DNA of 53,978 nt from Rhodospirillaceae bacterium (GCA_002724395.1 PBOR01000025.1:6805-60782); one strand, 5' to 3'. Positions 26,202 to 35,645 are shown, numbered from the stretch's first letter. Numbers and translations are program-made. The notes: a model not told the origin generated them from the sequence alone.

Positions 26202-26963
26202 TTAATGCTTATAAGAGGGATCTATCTTATCGAGTTTTCGAAGTAGTGCTGGCCATGCCGCATCGTGACGTCCTCGTCCGCGCTGCCCCTGAATTTTGTA
26301 ATACTCCTCGCATGTCTCGTAGGAAACTTTACGCATTGTACCGCCGCCGGCATTCATAGCCATCGTGTACATTTGTGTCTCGCAAGTCTTCTCTAAACGT
26401 CGCATTAGACCAAATGCTTCAGCGATAGTTTCACCTGCAGTCAGCAGCCCGTGATTGTGAAGCACCATGCACTTTTTCTCTGGGCCGAGATCGCGCTGAA
26501 GTGCTGCGCATTCATCGACACCACCTTCTCTTGATGCCGGGCCTTCATAATCGTGATAGGCAACGCGTTTATAGAACGCAATAGCCAGCTGATTGAGAGG
26601 CAAGATCCCCTCTTCTATGGCGGAAACAGCCATGCCGGCTACCGTATGTGTATGCAATGCACAGGTAAGATCTGGGCGCCCTTTTAAGACGGCACTGTGG
26701 ATATTGAATGCAGCCGTTGAGAGCGAATAATTGGTTTCGTCTAGTACCTCACCGTCGTAGTTCACCCTTAGCAGGTCAGAGGCGGTAATTTCATCAAAAC
26801 ACATGCCATAGGGATTAAGCAAAAACTCATCATTGGTACCGGGTACTCGCGCTGAAATATGGGAGGCTAACAAATCGGACATGCCGTAATGCTCAATCAA
26901 ACGATAGCATGCGGCCAAATCGGTCCGGACCTTCATCTCTTTTGCTGGGATTCTGCGCTCCAT
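26202..26963 (-). CDS. Class II aldolase/adducin family protein
   Basis: A 253-residue zinc-dependent aldolase-fold protein. Zinc ligands are H104 and H106 in LHTHTVAG and a His in LHNHG (169-171); the earlier SHISARVPG and LLNPYGMCFDEI are family landmarks. ATG 26963 is used since AAGGAG lies just upstream; the ORF continues to 26990 without a ribosome site. Members cleave or decarboxylate sugar-phosphates and hydroxy acids, but many are of unknown substrate. It follows the methyltransferase gene at 70 bp on the same strand. Confidence 0.88.
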   Translation of the reverse strand: MERRIPAKEMKVRTDLAACYRLIEHYGMSDLLASHISARVPGTNDEFLLNPYGMCFDEITASDLLRVNYDGEVLDETNYSLSTAAFNIHSAVLKGRPDLTCALHTHTVAGMAVSAIEEGILPLNQLAIAFYKRVAYHDYEGPASREGGVDECAALQRDLGPEKKCMVLHNHGLLTAGETIAEAFGLMRRLEKTCETQMYTMAMNAGGGTMRKVSYETCEEYYKIQGQRGRGRHDAAWPALLRKLDKIDPSYKH

Positions 26964-27033
26964 CGGTAATCTCCTTTCAGTCAGGCACAAACGGTAAGAG
27001 CGGCATGGGCTGAAGTCAACGGGGCGTCTCTGC

Positions 27034-27843
27034 TCAGGCGGGCTTTGCTACATATTGTTCTCGGCCCACCACGCCCATTTCAAGTGCTTTTACCCTGAGT
27101 ACACGCCGTGCAATCCGAGCTTCCACGGCGTCTTCACCTTGTAGTTTGGCAAGCTCGTAGAAATGGGCCTCTTCCTGCGCCAGCATTTTTTTAATAGTGA
27201 TAATGTAAGCTTCGGTAAGGTCGACATGTTCAACCACTTTCCATCCAGACTTTTTTAGCATCGTCGGATAGCCGTCCTTTACTTCCACGTCGGGCGGGCC
27301 ATATTGTAGGCCGAGTTGATAGTCCGCCTCTGATAGGCCTTCAGGAATAGTGATTACTGAAAAGATATAAATTCCGTCTTGCTTTATGACCCGGCGGCAT
27401 TCTTGCGACACGGCAAGTTTTGCGGGTGTTCAGCAAAAGACATCTGAGTGGAATACTGCGTCAAAGCCGCCATGGCCGAAGGGAAGTGCGGCGCCATTAG
27501 CGCATGCAGTTATAACGTTATTGCTAACACCATCTTTTTCAGCTCGCGCGCGCAAGACTTGAAGCCCTTCTTGGGGCAAATCTATACAAACTGATTTGCA
27601 GCCCGTTTGTTCCGCCCAATAAATACTCGGCCATCCAGTGCCTGCGCCCACATCAAGTAGGCGCGTGTCCGGCCTAAGGCCGAACTTTTTTGCCACGTTG
27701 TCGGCTTCAACTCGGTTGGTCCAACTGGTTGCACCATAAACGCAGCCAAATACATTTAGTTCGATCTCTTGGCAAAGTTCAGTCTGACCGTGTTGATATT
27801 TGGCGGAGAAGCGTTCGATTAGGTCGGTTTGGTTATCAGTCAT
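27034..27843 (-). CDS. SAM-dependent methyltransferase with an in-frame TGA; candidate selenoprotein or nonsense-split gene
   Basis: A class I methyltransferase. Motif I is LLDVGAGTG (62-70), motif II ends CIDLP, and FDAVFHSDVFC (127-137) is the post-II strand. Codon 138 is TGA at 27432-27430, after Cys137. The same frame continues with PAKLAVSQECRRVIKQDG, the expected next helix, to the natural C-terminus, 269 codons in all. From memory, related enzymes often have Cys-Cys here (DVLCC), so Sec at the second Cys is plausible. A 5-bp stem-loop lies 13-28 nt past the TGA. Alternatives are a real nonsense mutation or a sequence error. It lies between the aldolase and DapA-like genes on the same strand. 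Confidence 0.65.
27402..27417 (-). promoter_or_regulatory. Candidate SECIS-like stem-loop after the in-frame TGA
   Basis: On the minus strand CTTGC-CGTGTC-GCAAG forms a perfect 5-bp stem with a 6-nt loop. The loop begins 18 nt after the TGA and has G at its second position, which fits the loose description of bacterial SECIS elements. A competing hairpin spans nucleotides 1-22 after the TGA. Short hairpins are common by chance, so this is supportive only. Confidence 0.35.
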
Positions 27844-27871
27844 TGTTATTCTTTCATGAGTGTCGAGGCTT

Positions 27872-28804
27872 TTACCAACCCTTCGGTTCGGAATTAAGTA
27901 TGCCCATCCTGTCCAGCGTAGCTTCTAGCGCTTTCATCTTTTTCGGTGATACTTGACGTTGTGGGCGGCGCGGAGGCCCCACTGGTCGGCCCATAATTTC
28001 CCACATAGCTTTCGTTGGAGCTGGATATTCCTGCTTGATGATCTGGTAGAGTTCTGAATAGATAAACTGCTTTTCTAGCGCGCTGTCGAGTTTGCCTGCC
28101 TTGACTTCCTCATAGAGGTTTCTAACAAAATTAGGCGCAATCCCGCCAAAAACTGACATACATGCGTTGCCTCCTAAGGTCAGGCTTGGGATCATCCACT
28201 CGGTGCCAACAAAAAGCCCGAAATCTGGCTTTATCTTGCGCGCAGCGCGGCCTAACTCTAAAAAGGTCTCCCAATTATGGCTGGCATCTTTAATGCCAAT
28301 CATTTGAGGGAAGTTTTCCATCATGCGTGTCAAATTTGACGGTGAAATGCAGATACCGTCCATGATTCCTGGTGAGTTGTAGCCGACGAAAGGAAGGTCT
28401 GTTGCCTGTATGATTTCCGCAAAATGTTCGTAGATTCCATCTTCCGGTGGCTTCCAATAATAGGGCGCGATGGTCATGATGCAATCTGCGCCGTCCGCTT
28501 CCGCTTGGCGGGCAAGGTTAATAGCCAGATCGGTGCCCGGTGCAGCTACATTGACTATCACGGGTGCGCGTCCATCGGCTACTTCAACACAGAGTTTCGC
28601 CAGTAGTTTGCGCTCTTCATGGGTAAGATTAAGGCTCTCGGCCAGATGGAGATTAACGCAAAGCGCACCCGCATCTTGCTTCAATAAGAACTCAACAATC
28701 TTTACGAATACATCCGTATCCACTTTGTTATTCGGAGTAAAAGGTGTGATCGGACAATGAATAAGTCCGTCGGGCACAGTTTTTAGGCGCGGTAGCTTGG
28801 CCAT
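27872..28804 (-). CDS. Dihydrodipicolinate synthase (DapA)-family aldolase/lyase
   Basis: A 310-residue TIM-barrel Schiff-base lyase. The catalytic lysine is K172 in IGIKDAS and the tyrosine Y142 in GYNSPG. The usual GTTGE motif is changed to LHLAESLNL (52-60), so it is unlikely to be a true DapA and more likely an aldolase or dehydratase of a keto acid. GGGAGAGG precedes ATG 28804. It starts 29 bp upstream of the methyltransferase gene, followed in turn by the class II aldolase gene, so the three likely form one operon. Confidence 0.87.
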   Translation of the reverse strand: MAKLPRLKTVPDGLIHCPITPFTPNNKVDTDVFVKIVEFLLKQDAGALCVNLHLAESLNLTHEERKLLAKLCVEVADGRAPVIVNVAAPGTDLAINLARQAEADGADCIMTIAPYYWKPPEDGIYEHFAEIIQATDLPFVGYNSPGIMDGICISPSNLTRMMENFPQMIGIKDASHNWETFLELGRAARKIKPDFGLFVGTEWMIPSLTLGGNACMSVFGGIAPNFVRNLYEEVKAGKLDSALEKQFIYSELYQIIKQEYPAPTKAMWEIMGRPVGPPRRPQRQVSPKKMKALEATLDRMGILNSEPKGW

Positions 28805-28932
28805 GAAGCCTCTCCCAATTTAGCATTAGCCTGTATTGAAGTCTCATTGGTCTCGCGGAGCAAGTCCCTTTTGAAGAAATTCATTGTGCTATACCATCTG
28901 CTTGGTTCAGTCGGTATTAGGAGTGATGTTAG

Positions 28933-29583
28933 ATGGTTAAAGGTCGACTGGAAGAAGCCGCAGACCGGTCCGAAATTCTCGATCTTGCGATGCGGAGTAT
29001 GGTCTATCGAGATAGGGGTGATTGGGATCAGCTTATCAAATGCTTTCATCCGGAGGCCCGCCTTGTCACCTCTTGGTTTGAGGGTAACGCTCACCAATTC
29101 ATTTTGGATTCCCGCTCCATGATGCATGGGCACGATCAAGGAGACAGTCAAAAACACATCGCCGCTAATCCACGTTTTATCCTAAATGACGTCCGCGCGC
29201 TGGGTGAGTACTACCTGACACTCCATCAGCGCAGGAAAATTGATGGCTATCTATTCGATTTCCAAACCTGGTCTAGCGTACTCGATATGTTCGAGCAGCG
29301 TGATGGGGAATGGCGATTACTTTCGCGTTGGATGATTTACGAAAAAGACCGTATGGATCCGCATAAACAAGGCGAGGTCCCAGCTAGCTTTTTTGAGGAG
29401 ATGGATTTAAGTCCTTTCCCCGATGCTCTTAAATATCATTGCTGGCGAAATGCTCGGAGTAGCGGCCAGATGCCATCAGACGATATCCATATTGAGGGGA
29501 GCGAACGCGCAAGAGTGACCAGGGCCGCTGCGCGATTATGGCTTGATGGGGGGCCGATTCCTTGGGCCTCAGAAGGAACGTAG
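28933..29583 (+). CDS. SnoaL-like (NTF2-fold) protein
   Basis: A 216-residue protein with an NTF2/SnoaL-like domain: helix with RSEILDLAMRSMVYRDRGDWDQLIKCFHPEARL, then LLSRWMIYEKDRMD in the later strands. These domains house diverse small-ligand dehydratases, isomerases or ring-hydroxylating beta subunits. AGGAGTG precedes ATG 28933. Divergent from the DapA-like gene by 128 bp, and followed by MlrC at about 100 bp. Catalytic function not assignable. Confidence 0.78.
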   Translation: MVKGRLEEAADRSEILDLAMRSMVYRDRGDWDQLIKCFHPEARLVTSWFEGNAHQFILDSRSMMHGHDQGDSQKHIAANPRFILNDVRALGEYYLTLHQRRKIDGYLFDFQTWSSVLDMFEQRDGEWRLLSRWMIYEKDRMDPHKQGEVPASFFEEMDLSPFPDALKYHCWRNARSSGQMPSDDIHIEGSERARVTRAAARLWLDGGPIPWASEGT

Positions 29584-29681
29584 GGCTTCTTTATTGATAT
29601 TAGCTTTTTAGAATCATCTAAGATGGACCAATTCCATCCAATGGCCGTACAATAGTACACGGGCCTTTGGGGAGTTAGGGT

Positions 29682-31199
29682 ATGGCACGCATTGCGATCG
29701 GTGGCTTTATGCATGAAACTAATTGTTTCGTGCCTGGTGTTACGGATTACGATTATTTCGCGGAACATCGTGACCGACCACCGCTTTGCCGTGGTCAGGA
29801 AATCTTTGATTGGTTACCTGGTGCTGGCATGGGTCTCTCGGGTTTTTTGGATGCTATTGGTAAGGAGCATGAACTACTACCGCTGGTATGGACGTCTGGT
29901 GGTGCAGGGGCGCTTGTTTCGCGAGATGCGTTCGAACGTTGTTGTGGTGAGATCGTTGGTGCCTTATCTCGCGCGATGCCTGTGGATGCGATTTATTTGG
30001 ACCTGCACGGTGCATGCACGACCGAGGAATTCGAAGATGGAGAAAGCGAATTACTGCGAAGGATTCGTTCATCCGTTGGACCCGATATTCCTATTGTTGT
30101 CAGCCACGATTATCATGCCAATGTAACACCGGAGACTGCTGAGCTGTGCGACGCGCTTTGTGGGTATTATACTTATCCCCATATCGACAGGCCGGAGACG
30201 GGCGCTCGGGCAGCGGTAGCCCTTGAGACGATTTTGGAACGCGGATTACCATCCGCAAAGACAATCCGAAAAATTCCATTCCTTATTCCGCTTACGTTTC
30301 AATGCACTATGATTGAACCTTCCCGCGGTATCGTGGAGGCTTCTAAAATAGGCGAAGGAGGTCCGGGCGGTAATATTATAACTTTGGCATATCTGGCGGG
30401 TTTTCCGCCGTCTGATCAATTCTGGTGCGGTCCATCGGTAGTCTGTCATGGTTACGATCAGGACGCAGTCGATGCTGCGGCGGATACGTTGGCAGCAAAA
30501 ATAGAGTCATTGGAAAGCGCGTTTGCCACACCCGAATTGGAGCCTGATAAGGCGGTAAAAGAGGCAATGGAAATTGCTAAGACCGCATCACGTCCGGTTG
30601 TGATTGCGGATACCCAGGATAATCCTGGCGCGGGTGGTACGTGTGATACTGCCGGGATGTTGAAAGCGTTAGTGGAGAACGATGCGGGTGGCGCCGTTGT
30701 TGGCATTCTCAGTGACGCGGCAGCGGCGGAGGCGGCACATGCAGCGGGTGAGAACGCTGAGATCGAAATAGAGCTCGGTGGTAAAGGCGGGATTGTTGGC
30801 GACACGCCTTTTAGAGGTAAGTTTACCGTAGCAAAACTTGGTAACGGCAAGTTTCACTGCACCGGTCCATATCAGGGCGGGCGCGATATGGATTTAGGTA
30901 AGATGGCATTACTGCGCATTGGCGGTGTGTCGATTGTAACCGCAAGTAAGCGTTGCCAAGCAGGCGATAAGGAGCAGTTCCGGCATCTTGGGATTGAACC
31001 TGAACAGCAAAAGATATTGGTATTGAAAAGTACGGTTCATTTTCGGGCTGATTTTCAGTCTATTGCCGAAGAGGTTTTGGTTGCGCTCGCACCTGGGGGG
31101 CATATTTCAGATCCGAGGCGGTACCCCTATGAGAAGCTTCGTCCGGGAATTCGGCTAACGCCTTTGGGCCCTGAATGGGACGGAGTTAATATCTCATAA
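29682..31199 (+). CDS. M81-family (MlrC-like) metallopeptidase
   Basis: A 505-residue protein of the MlrC family, named after microcystin-degradation protein C. It starts MARIAIGGFMHETNCFVPG, the family signature with H and E metal ligands. Other landmarks are DAIYLDLHGACTTEEFEDGE, VSHDYHANVTP and GYYTYPHID. The C-terminal half has ADTQDNPGAGGTCDTAGML. GGGGAG precedes ATG 29682. Despite the name most members lie in general catabolic clusters and probably cut small amides; microcystin degradation should not be inferred. Confidence 0.9.
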   Translation: MARIAIGGFMHETNCFVPGVTDYDYFAEHRDRPPLCRGQEIFDWLPGAGMGLSGFLDAIGKEHELLPLVWTSGGAGALVSRDAFERCCGEIVGALSRAMPVDAIYLDLHGACTTEEFEDGESELLRRIRSSVGPDIPIVVSHDYHANVTPETAELCDALCGYYTYPHIDRPETGARAAVALETILERGLPSAKTIRKIPFLIPLTFQCTMIEPSRGIVEASKIGEGGPGGNIITLAYLAGFPPSDQFWCGPSVVCHGYDQDAVDAAADTLAAKIESLESAFATPELEPDKAVKEAMEIAKTASRPVVIADTQDNPGAGGTCDTAGMLKALVENDAGGAVVGILSDAAAAEAAHAAGENAEIEIELGGKGGIVGDTPFRGKFTVAKLGNGKFHCTGPYQGGRDMDLGKMALLRIGGVSIVTASKRCQAGDKEQFRHLGIEPEQQKILVLKSTVHFRADFQSIAEEVLVALAPGGHISDPRRYPYEKLRPGIRLTPLGPEWDGVNIS

Positions 31200-31334
31200 A
31201 GATTTAATCTCAGAGTCACCGGAAAAGCTATTTTTATAAAGGTCCAGTCGATTGCCAAAAGGTTCCCTGAATGGCGGTGATGGCTGATAATTGGCAGCGA
31301 GATTGCAGGTTATCCGGTGAGCGGGAGATAAAGA

Positions 31335-32687
31335 ATGGATGCAACATCTGAACGGCTGGTCGATTACACGCTGCAAACGCGGTTTGAAGATTTGACTCCG
31401 GAAATTATAGCCGAGTGTAAAAGGCGCTTACTTGATACGCTGGGCTGCGTTGCCAGTGCCTACGATCATCCGGTTTCCGTTTCGGCGCGTAAATTTGCGG
31501 CGCGCTATTCGATGGATACGCCTGTGACCATGTTCGGGACGGGCCAACAGGTGTCTCCCGAGATGGGGGCATTTGCCAATTCTGTCATGCTGCGGGCATC
31601 GGATATGAATGATAATTTTCGTAAAAAAGGTGGCGGGCATCCAAGCGATATCATCGGTGCCTTGTTTGCAGGTGCAGAACTAGGTGAGGGTGATGGTAAA
31701 TCATTTTTGACGGCGCTGGCGATAGGATATGAGATTTATTGTAGCTGTTGCGCGGGCATTAATTTGATTGGGAGAGGCTGGGATCAGCCGGTTTACGGGG
31801 TTGTTGCGTCCACACTGACAGTTGGGAAGTTGATTGGGCTAGATCGTAATCAAATGGGCCATGCGCTGGCGTTAGCCTTGGTGCCGAATATGGCGACAAT
31901 GAAGACACGCCATGGCGAGCTTTCCATTTGGAAGGGATGTGCTGCTGCCAATGCAGCGCGCAACGGTGTCTTCGCCGCAATGCTTGCCCAAGAAGGATTC
32001 ACTGGTCCTGAAAAACCCATCGAAGGAAAGTACGGACTTTGGGATATGGCTGGTAAATTTGAATGGCCACTGACACCCGGTATGCCGCCCAAGTATATTG
32101 CGGATACCGATCTCAAAGCGTTCGCCATTTGCGTTCACGGGCAAACCGCTGTTTGGGTAGCGCTTGATCTACGTGATCAAATTAACATCAAGGATATCGA
32201 GCATATTCACGTCGAAGTATACGCTCGTGCTCACGAAATGATGGGATCGGACCCGGAACGTTGGACGCCAAAAACTCGTGAGACCGCTGACCATAGTCTT
32301 CCCTATGTTGTCGCTAGTGCTTTGTTAGATGGTAAAATAGATGAAGCGTCTTTCAGTAATGCGGCATTAAATTCAGTCGAACGAGCAGCGCTGATGGCGC
32401 GTATTACGGTTAAAGAGGACCCCGCTTTTACGGCCGTGGTCCCCGATGGTTCTCCCTGTCGCATCAGCATTACAATGAAAGATGGCAGTAAGAGGCAACA
32501 CGAACTCCGCTATCAGAAAGGTCATCACGGTAACCCTATGAGTGACGACGAAGTAAAGGATAAATTTACAAGTTTATTTGCCGAATATGGCGATACGGTT
32601 CAGGCAGAGAGAATTATCTCGGTAGTAGATAATTTGGATAAATTGAATGATATAAAGGATTTAATTGACGCTCTGGCAAAGCAATAA
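31335..32687 (+). CDS. MmgE/PrpD family protein
   Basis: A 450-residue member of the 2-methylcitrate dehydratase/cis-aconitate decarboxylase family. Recognisable are CKRRLLDTLGCVASAYDHP (N-terminal), the GGGHPSDIIGALFAGAE segment, LALVPNMATMKTRHGELSIWKG and KAFAICVHGQTAVW. GGGAGA precedes ATG 31335. It is clearly a paralog of the protein at 47386. It converges on the SDR gene with three bases between the stops. Likely role: dehydration or decarboxylation of a tricarboxylate-like acid. Confidence 0.92.
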   Translation: MDATSERLVDYTLQTRFEDLTPEIIAECKRRLLDTLGCVASAYDHPVSVSARKFAARYSMDTPVTMFGTGQQVSPEMGAFANSVMLRASDMNDNFRKKGGGHPSDIIGALFAGAELGEGDGKSFLTALAIGYEIYCSCCAGINLIGRGWDQPVYGVVASTLTVGKLIGLDRNQMGHALALALVPNMATMKTRHGELSIWKGCAAANAARNGVFAAMLAQEGFTGPEKPIEGKYGLWDMAGKFEWPLTPGMPPKYIADTDLKAFAICVHGQTAVWVALDLRDQINIKDIEHIHVEVYARAHEMMGSDPERWTPKTRETADHSLPYVVASALLDGKIDEASFSNAALNSVERAALMARITVKEDPAFTAVVPDGSPCRISITMKDGSKRQHELRYQKGHHGNPMSDDEVKDKFTSLFAEYGDTVQAERIISVVDNLDKLNDIKDLIDALAKQ

Positions 32688-32690
32688 AAC

Positions 32691-33449
32691 TTAGCCGCGT
32701 CCGAAGAATGGCATCTCCGGGGCCATGATGGTAGCAAAAGGAATGTTCGCATCTAGCGGCATGTTTGCCATATGGACGACCAAATCACCGATCTGTTGCA
32801 CATCGACACGGGCTTCGGGTTTCATCGAACCATCAGGTTGAAGTATGCCCTTTGCCATTCGCTCGGTCATGGGCGTCACGGCATTCCCGATATCGATTTG
32901 GCAGACTACTATGTTATGGCCCCGGCCGTCGAGGCAGCCTGACTTTGTTATCCCAGTTATAGCATGTTTGGTGCTGGTATAAGGCGCAGAGAATGGACGC
33001 GGCGTATGTGCGCTAATAGAACCGTTATTGATAATGCGTCCGCCTTTCGGGTTTTGGGTTTTCATTACGCGGAAGGCTTCGCGCATACCGTAGAATGTGC
33101 CGGAAAAGTTAGTGTTAACAACATTTTGCCATTGTTCGTTGGTCAACTCGTCAATAGGTACTGGTGGGGCACTTATGCCAGCATTGTTGAAAACCACATC
33201 GATACGGCCGAATTTTTTTACCGTCTCGTCAAAAAGGTTCCGGATTGCATCCGGATCGCCCACATCGACGGATAGCGCAAGTGCTTGATCGTCTTCAACG
33301 CCAGCCTCTTCAATCACTTCGTCCAATGTTTCCTTGCGTCGCGCACAGATGGCAACCGCATAGCCCGCTCTATAAAGCGAGAGGGCAGCATTCTTTCCAA
33401 TACCGGCGCCGGCGCCGGTCACTATCGCTACTCTGGCAACATTCTTCAT
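32691..33449 (-). CDS. Short-chain dehydrogenase/reductase
   Basis: A 252-residue classical SDR. TGAGAGIG at residues 11-18 binds the cofactor, NNAG and the GSIS...YTSTK segment supply the active-site Ser, Tyr and Lys. The C-terminus lacks the usual GxxxxVDGG stretch and ends MAPEMPFFGRG, a variant seen in some clades. The ribosome site is weak. It ends three bases from the convergent MmgE/PrpD gene and starts about 40 bp from the DUF3126 stop. Confidence 0.88.
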   Translation of the reverse strand: MKNVARVAIVTGAGAGIGKNAALSLYRAGYAVAICARRKETLDEVIEEAGVEDDQALALSVDVGDPDAIRNLFDETVKKFGRIDVVFNNAGISAPPVPIDELTNEQWQNVVNTNFSGTFYGMREAFRVMKTQNPKGGRIINNGSISAHTPRPFSAPYTSTKHAITGITKSGCLDGRGHNIVVCQIDIGNAVTPMTERMAKGILQPDGSMKPEARVDVQQIGDLVVHMANMPLDANIPFATIMAPEMPFFGRG

Positions 33450-33490
33450 GGGATTACATTATCTTAATATTCTAAAGTACGCCGGATATT

Positions 33491-33712
33491 TTAAAGCACA
33501 CCGGGCGGCAAATCTTCTTCGAGGATCGACATATTGAGCGCATAGGAAACTTCGCCGTCATCAACGTCGCGATATATAACGCCAATGAACTCGTCGTTTA
33601 TATAGAATTCTGCCGGGAGAGTGTCCTTCTCGGGTGCTTTTAGGTTAATCTCGGGATTGCCAAAGGTTTGGCGTAAGTAATCTTGTACTCGGGTAATTTC
33701 GTTATGGTTCAT
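33491..33712 (-). CDS. DUF3126 family protein
   Basis: A 73-residue acidic protein matching DUF3126, a small alphaproteobacterial family of unknown function. Typical features are ITRVQDYLRQTFGNPEI, FYINDEFIGVIYRD and the end YALNMSILEEDL. It is one of the better lineage clues in this window. It sits between a dioxygenase and an SDR gene on the same strand. Confidence 0.85.
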   Translation of the reverse strand: MNHNEITRVQDYLRQTFGNPEINLKAPEKDTLPAEFYINDEFIGVIYRDVDDGEVSYALNMSILEEDLPPGVL

Positions 33713-33763
33713 GGCTGTGTGTCTCGCCGTTATGTTTGGGCCCGAAAAGGGCGATACTTCTAT

Positions 33764-34639
33764 TTAGAACGGCTTGTCGCCCTGCACCATAATTTTATGC
33801 AATCGCCTATATTGTCCAGGATAGTCATCGGTAGCGTAATGGAGCGCGCATCGGTTATCCCAAATGGTTAAAGTGCCTGGTTTCCAGCGAATACGGCCAA
33901 TATAATCGGGTTTTGTGGCATGGCGCAAAAGAAATTGTAGCAGTGGGTAACTTTCTTCTTCGGTCCAACCCTCGATGCATTCCATATGTTTACCAATATA
34001 GAGCGCCTTCCTTTTGGTTTCCGGATGGGTTCTTACTAATGGGTGAGATGCAATAGTATTCACTGCGAGTGGTTTCATTTGTTTAATAGTACCGAAGCCT
34101 GCGGCTTCACGTTCCGCCCGAGTATAGCCGCTCTGATGTTTCCTGCTGTCACCATTGGCGACGCCGAATAATGAGGCAATATCGCGTTTCATACCATCGG
34201 ATAGGCCGTTATAGGCGTCGTAGAGATTGGCAAATTGCGTGTCACCGCCATATTCCGGGCACTCATAACAAAACAGTATTGTCATTTTAGCGGGTTTGTC
34301 TCGGTAGTGCTGATCCGTATGCCATGCATTACCCGAAACTCTTGGCATGTCCGGTGTTTTGCGGATTTGCGTAATTTCTGGATACCCATCAACGGGACGG
34401 TTGAATGCATGAAGGTGAACGTCTCCCCATTGCTTGGCAAAGGCAATCTGCTTTTCTGGGTTCATATCTTGGTTGCGGAAGTAAATAACAATATTCTCTA
34501 GCCAGGCGTGGTGTACCTCGGCAAAAACCTCGTCGTCCAACGGTTTTGTGCAATCTACCCCGCCTATTTCAGCTCCTAAGCTACCCGCTATTGGAGAGAC
34601 GGTAATACGTTTGTAAGCGGTTTCGGACGCAGCGTTCAT
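33764..34639 (-). CDS. TauD/TfdA-family dioxygenase with a Lys in place of the substrate-side Arg
   Basis: A 291-residue dioxygenase, closest in layout to E. coli TauD (ends LHKIMVQGDKPF, like HRATILGDKPF). Iron ligands are H107-T-D109 and H267 (DNRCALHYA). R278 fits TauD R266, which binds 2-oxoglutarate; K282 stands where TauD has R270, the sulfonate-binding arginine. A changed substrate head group is therefore likely. AGGAAGA precedes ATG 34639. The neighbouring SMP-30 gene (68 bp upstream) may act on the same molecule. Confidence 0.92.
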   Translation of the reverse strand: MNAASETAYKRITVSPIAGSLGAEIGGVDCTKPLDDEVFAEVHHAWLENIVIYFRNQDMNPEKQIAFAKQWGDVHLHAFNRPVDGYPEITQIRKTPDMPRVSGNAWHTDQHYRDKPAKMTILFCYECPEYGGDTQFANLYDAYNGLSDGMKRDIASLFGVANGDSRKHQSGYTRAEREAAGFGTIKQMKPLAVNTIASHPLVRTHPETKRKALYIGKHMECIEGWTEEESYPLLQFLLRHATKPDYIGRIRWKPGTLTIWDNRCALHYATDDYPGQYRRLHKIMVQGDKPF

Positions 34640-34706
34640 GACGTCTTCCTTCCTAACTTTGAAGAGTATTTAATTTTATGCCTGAAACCGTGAAGCGGCT
34701 AGGGGG

Positions 34707-35645
34707 TCAACTCAATCCAAATATTGGTGCACCCGCATGGGGCATTTCCACCTTGTAGATAGTCGCCGTCGAGCTTTCCGTAATGAACAGTGTCTTGCCG
34801 CCTTCACCGCCGAAGGCGGCGTTTGTAGTGGCTAGGCCTTCCGGTATGCGGATACGTAGTTTTGGTTCTCCCAGTGGCGAGAAAAGCCAAACGGTGCCCA
34901 GACCCACATGGCAAATGACTAAATTTCCCTCTTCGTCCATGGTGAGACCATCCGGGCCACCTAGGCCGCCGGAAAGCTGGATAAAATTACCGGTTTTGGC
35001 AACCGTCTTGCCATCTGGATGGAAACGTATTCGCCAGATGGCGTTAGCGCGTGTGACTGCCAGCAGCATTTGGCTTTCATCCAGCGTGGGGACAAGGCCG
35101 TTCGGGCTCGGCACATTCGTGAGTAGCGCTTCTAAGCGGCCGTCATCGATATTAAGGCGATAGAGTTTACCATAAGCATCTTGCAGGCCGCTTTGGCCTT
35201 GGTCGGTAAAATAAAGATCACCGTTCATGGTGAAGTGTAAGTCGTTGGTGCCGACGAACCGTTCCAGATAGGGCCGATCAACAAAGGGTGTGATCTCACC
35301 AGTTTTAGGATCGCAATTGACGATACCATTTTTATGGTCAGCGATGAAGATGCGGCCGTCTTTGTGGAACTTCAATCCGTTGGGCTCCCCGTCATAATCA
35401 GCCACTGTGGTGAAGGCCCCGTCGGGTGATATTTTAAATATCCGTCCAAAGGCGATATCGACGACCCAGAGGTTGCCGTCCCGATCAAAAGAAGGTCCTT
35501 CGAGAAAAGCCCGTAGGCCCCCACTGGGATGTTGGGTGACTGCCCAGGGGGAGCTCGCATGATCACCCTCCCAGCCGTCTGGTAATCGTGTGAAAACTTC
35601 TGCCATAATTTCGGGCGGTGCGGAGAACATTGGTTGGTCTTCCAT
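34707..35645 (-). CDS. SMP-30/gluconolactonase-family beta-propeller protein
   Basis: A 312-residue six-bladed propeller of the SMP-30/gluconolactonase/LRE family, Ca- or Zn-dependent lactonases and esterases. Signature segments are EGPSFDRDGNLWVVDIAFGRIF, the metal-site Glu in LEGPSF, FVGTNDLHFTMNGDLYFTD, and SPNGLVPTLDE. No signal peptide, so probably cytoplasmic. ATG 35645 has GGAGAGAG about 14 bp upstream; an internal ATG at 35630 is possible. It precedes the dioxygenase gene at 33764-34639. Confidence 0.87.
   Translation of the reverse strand: MEDQPMFSAPPEIMAEVFTRLPDGWEGDHASSPWAVTQHPSGGLRAFLEGPSFDRDGNLWVVDIAFGRIFKISPDGAFTTVADYDGEPNGLKFHKDGRIFIADHKNGIVNCDPKTGEITPFVDRPYLERFVGTNDLHFTMNGDLYFTDQGQSGLQDAYGKLYRLNIDDGRLEALLTNVPSPNGLVPTLDESQMLLAVTRANAIWRIRFHPDGKTVAKTGNFIQLSGGLGGPDGLTMDEEGNLVICHVGLGTVWLFSPLGEPKLRIRIPEGLATTNAAFGGEGGKTLFITESSTATIYKVEMPHAGAPIFGLS

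Noticed and set aside
27034-27411. C-terminal half of the methyltransferase as a separate gene starting at GTG 27411
   Set aside because: The start has no ribosome site and lies within the fold; the sequence is the direct continuation of the upstream half in the same frame.
29682-31199. Microcystin degradation capacity from the MlrC-like gene
   Set aside because: MlrA, MlrB and MlrD are not present, and most family members have nothing to do with microcystin.
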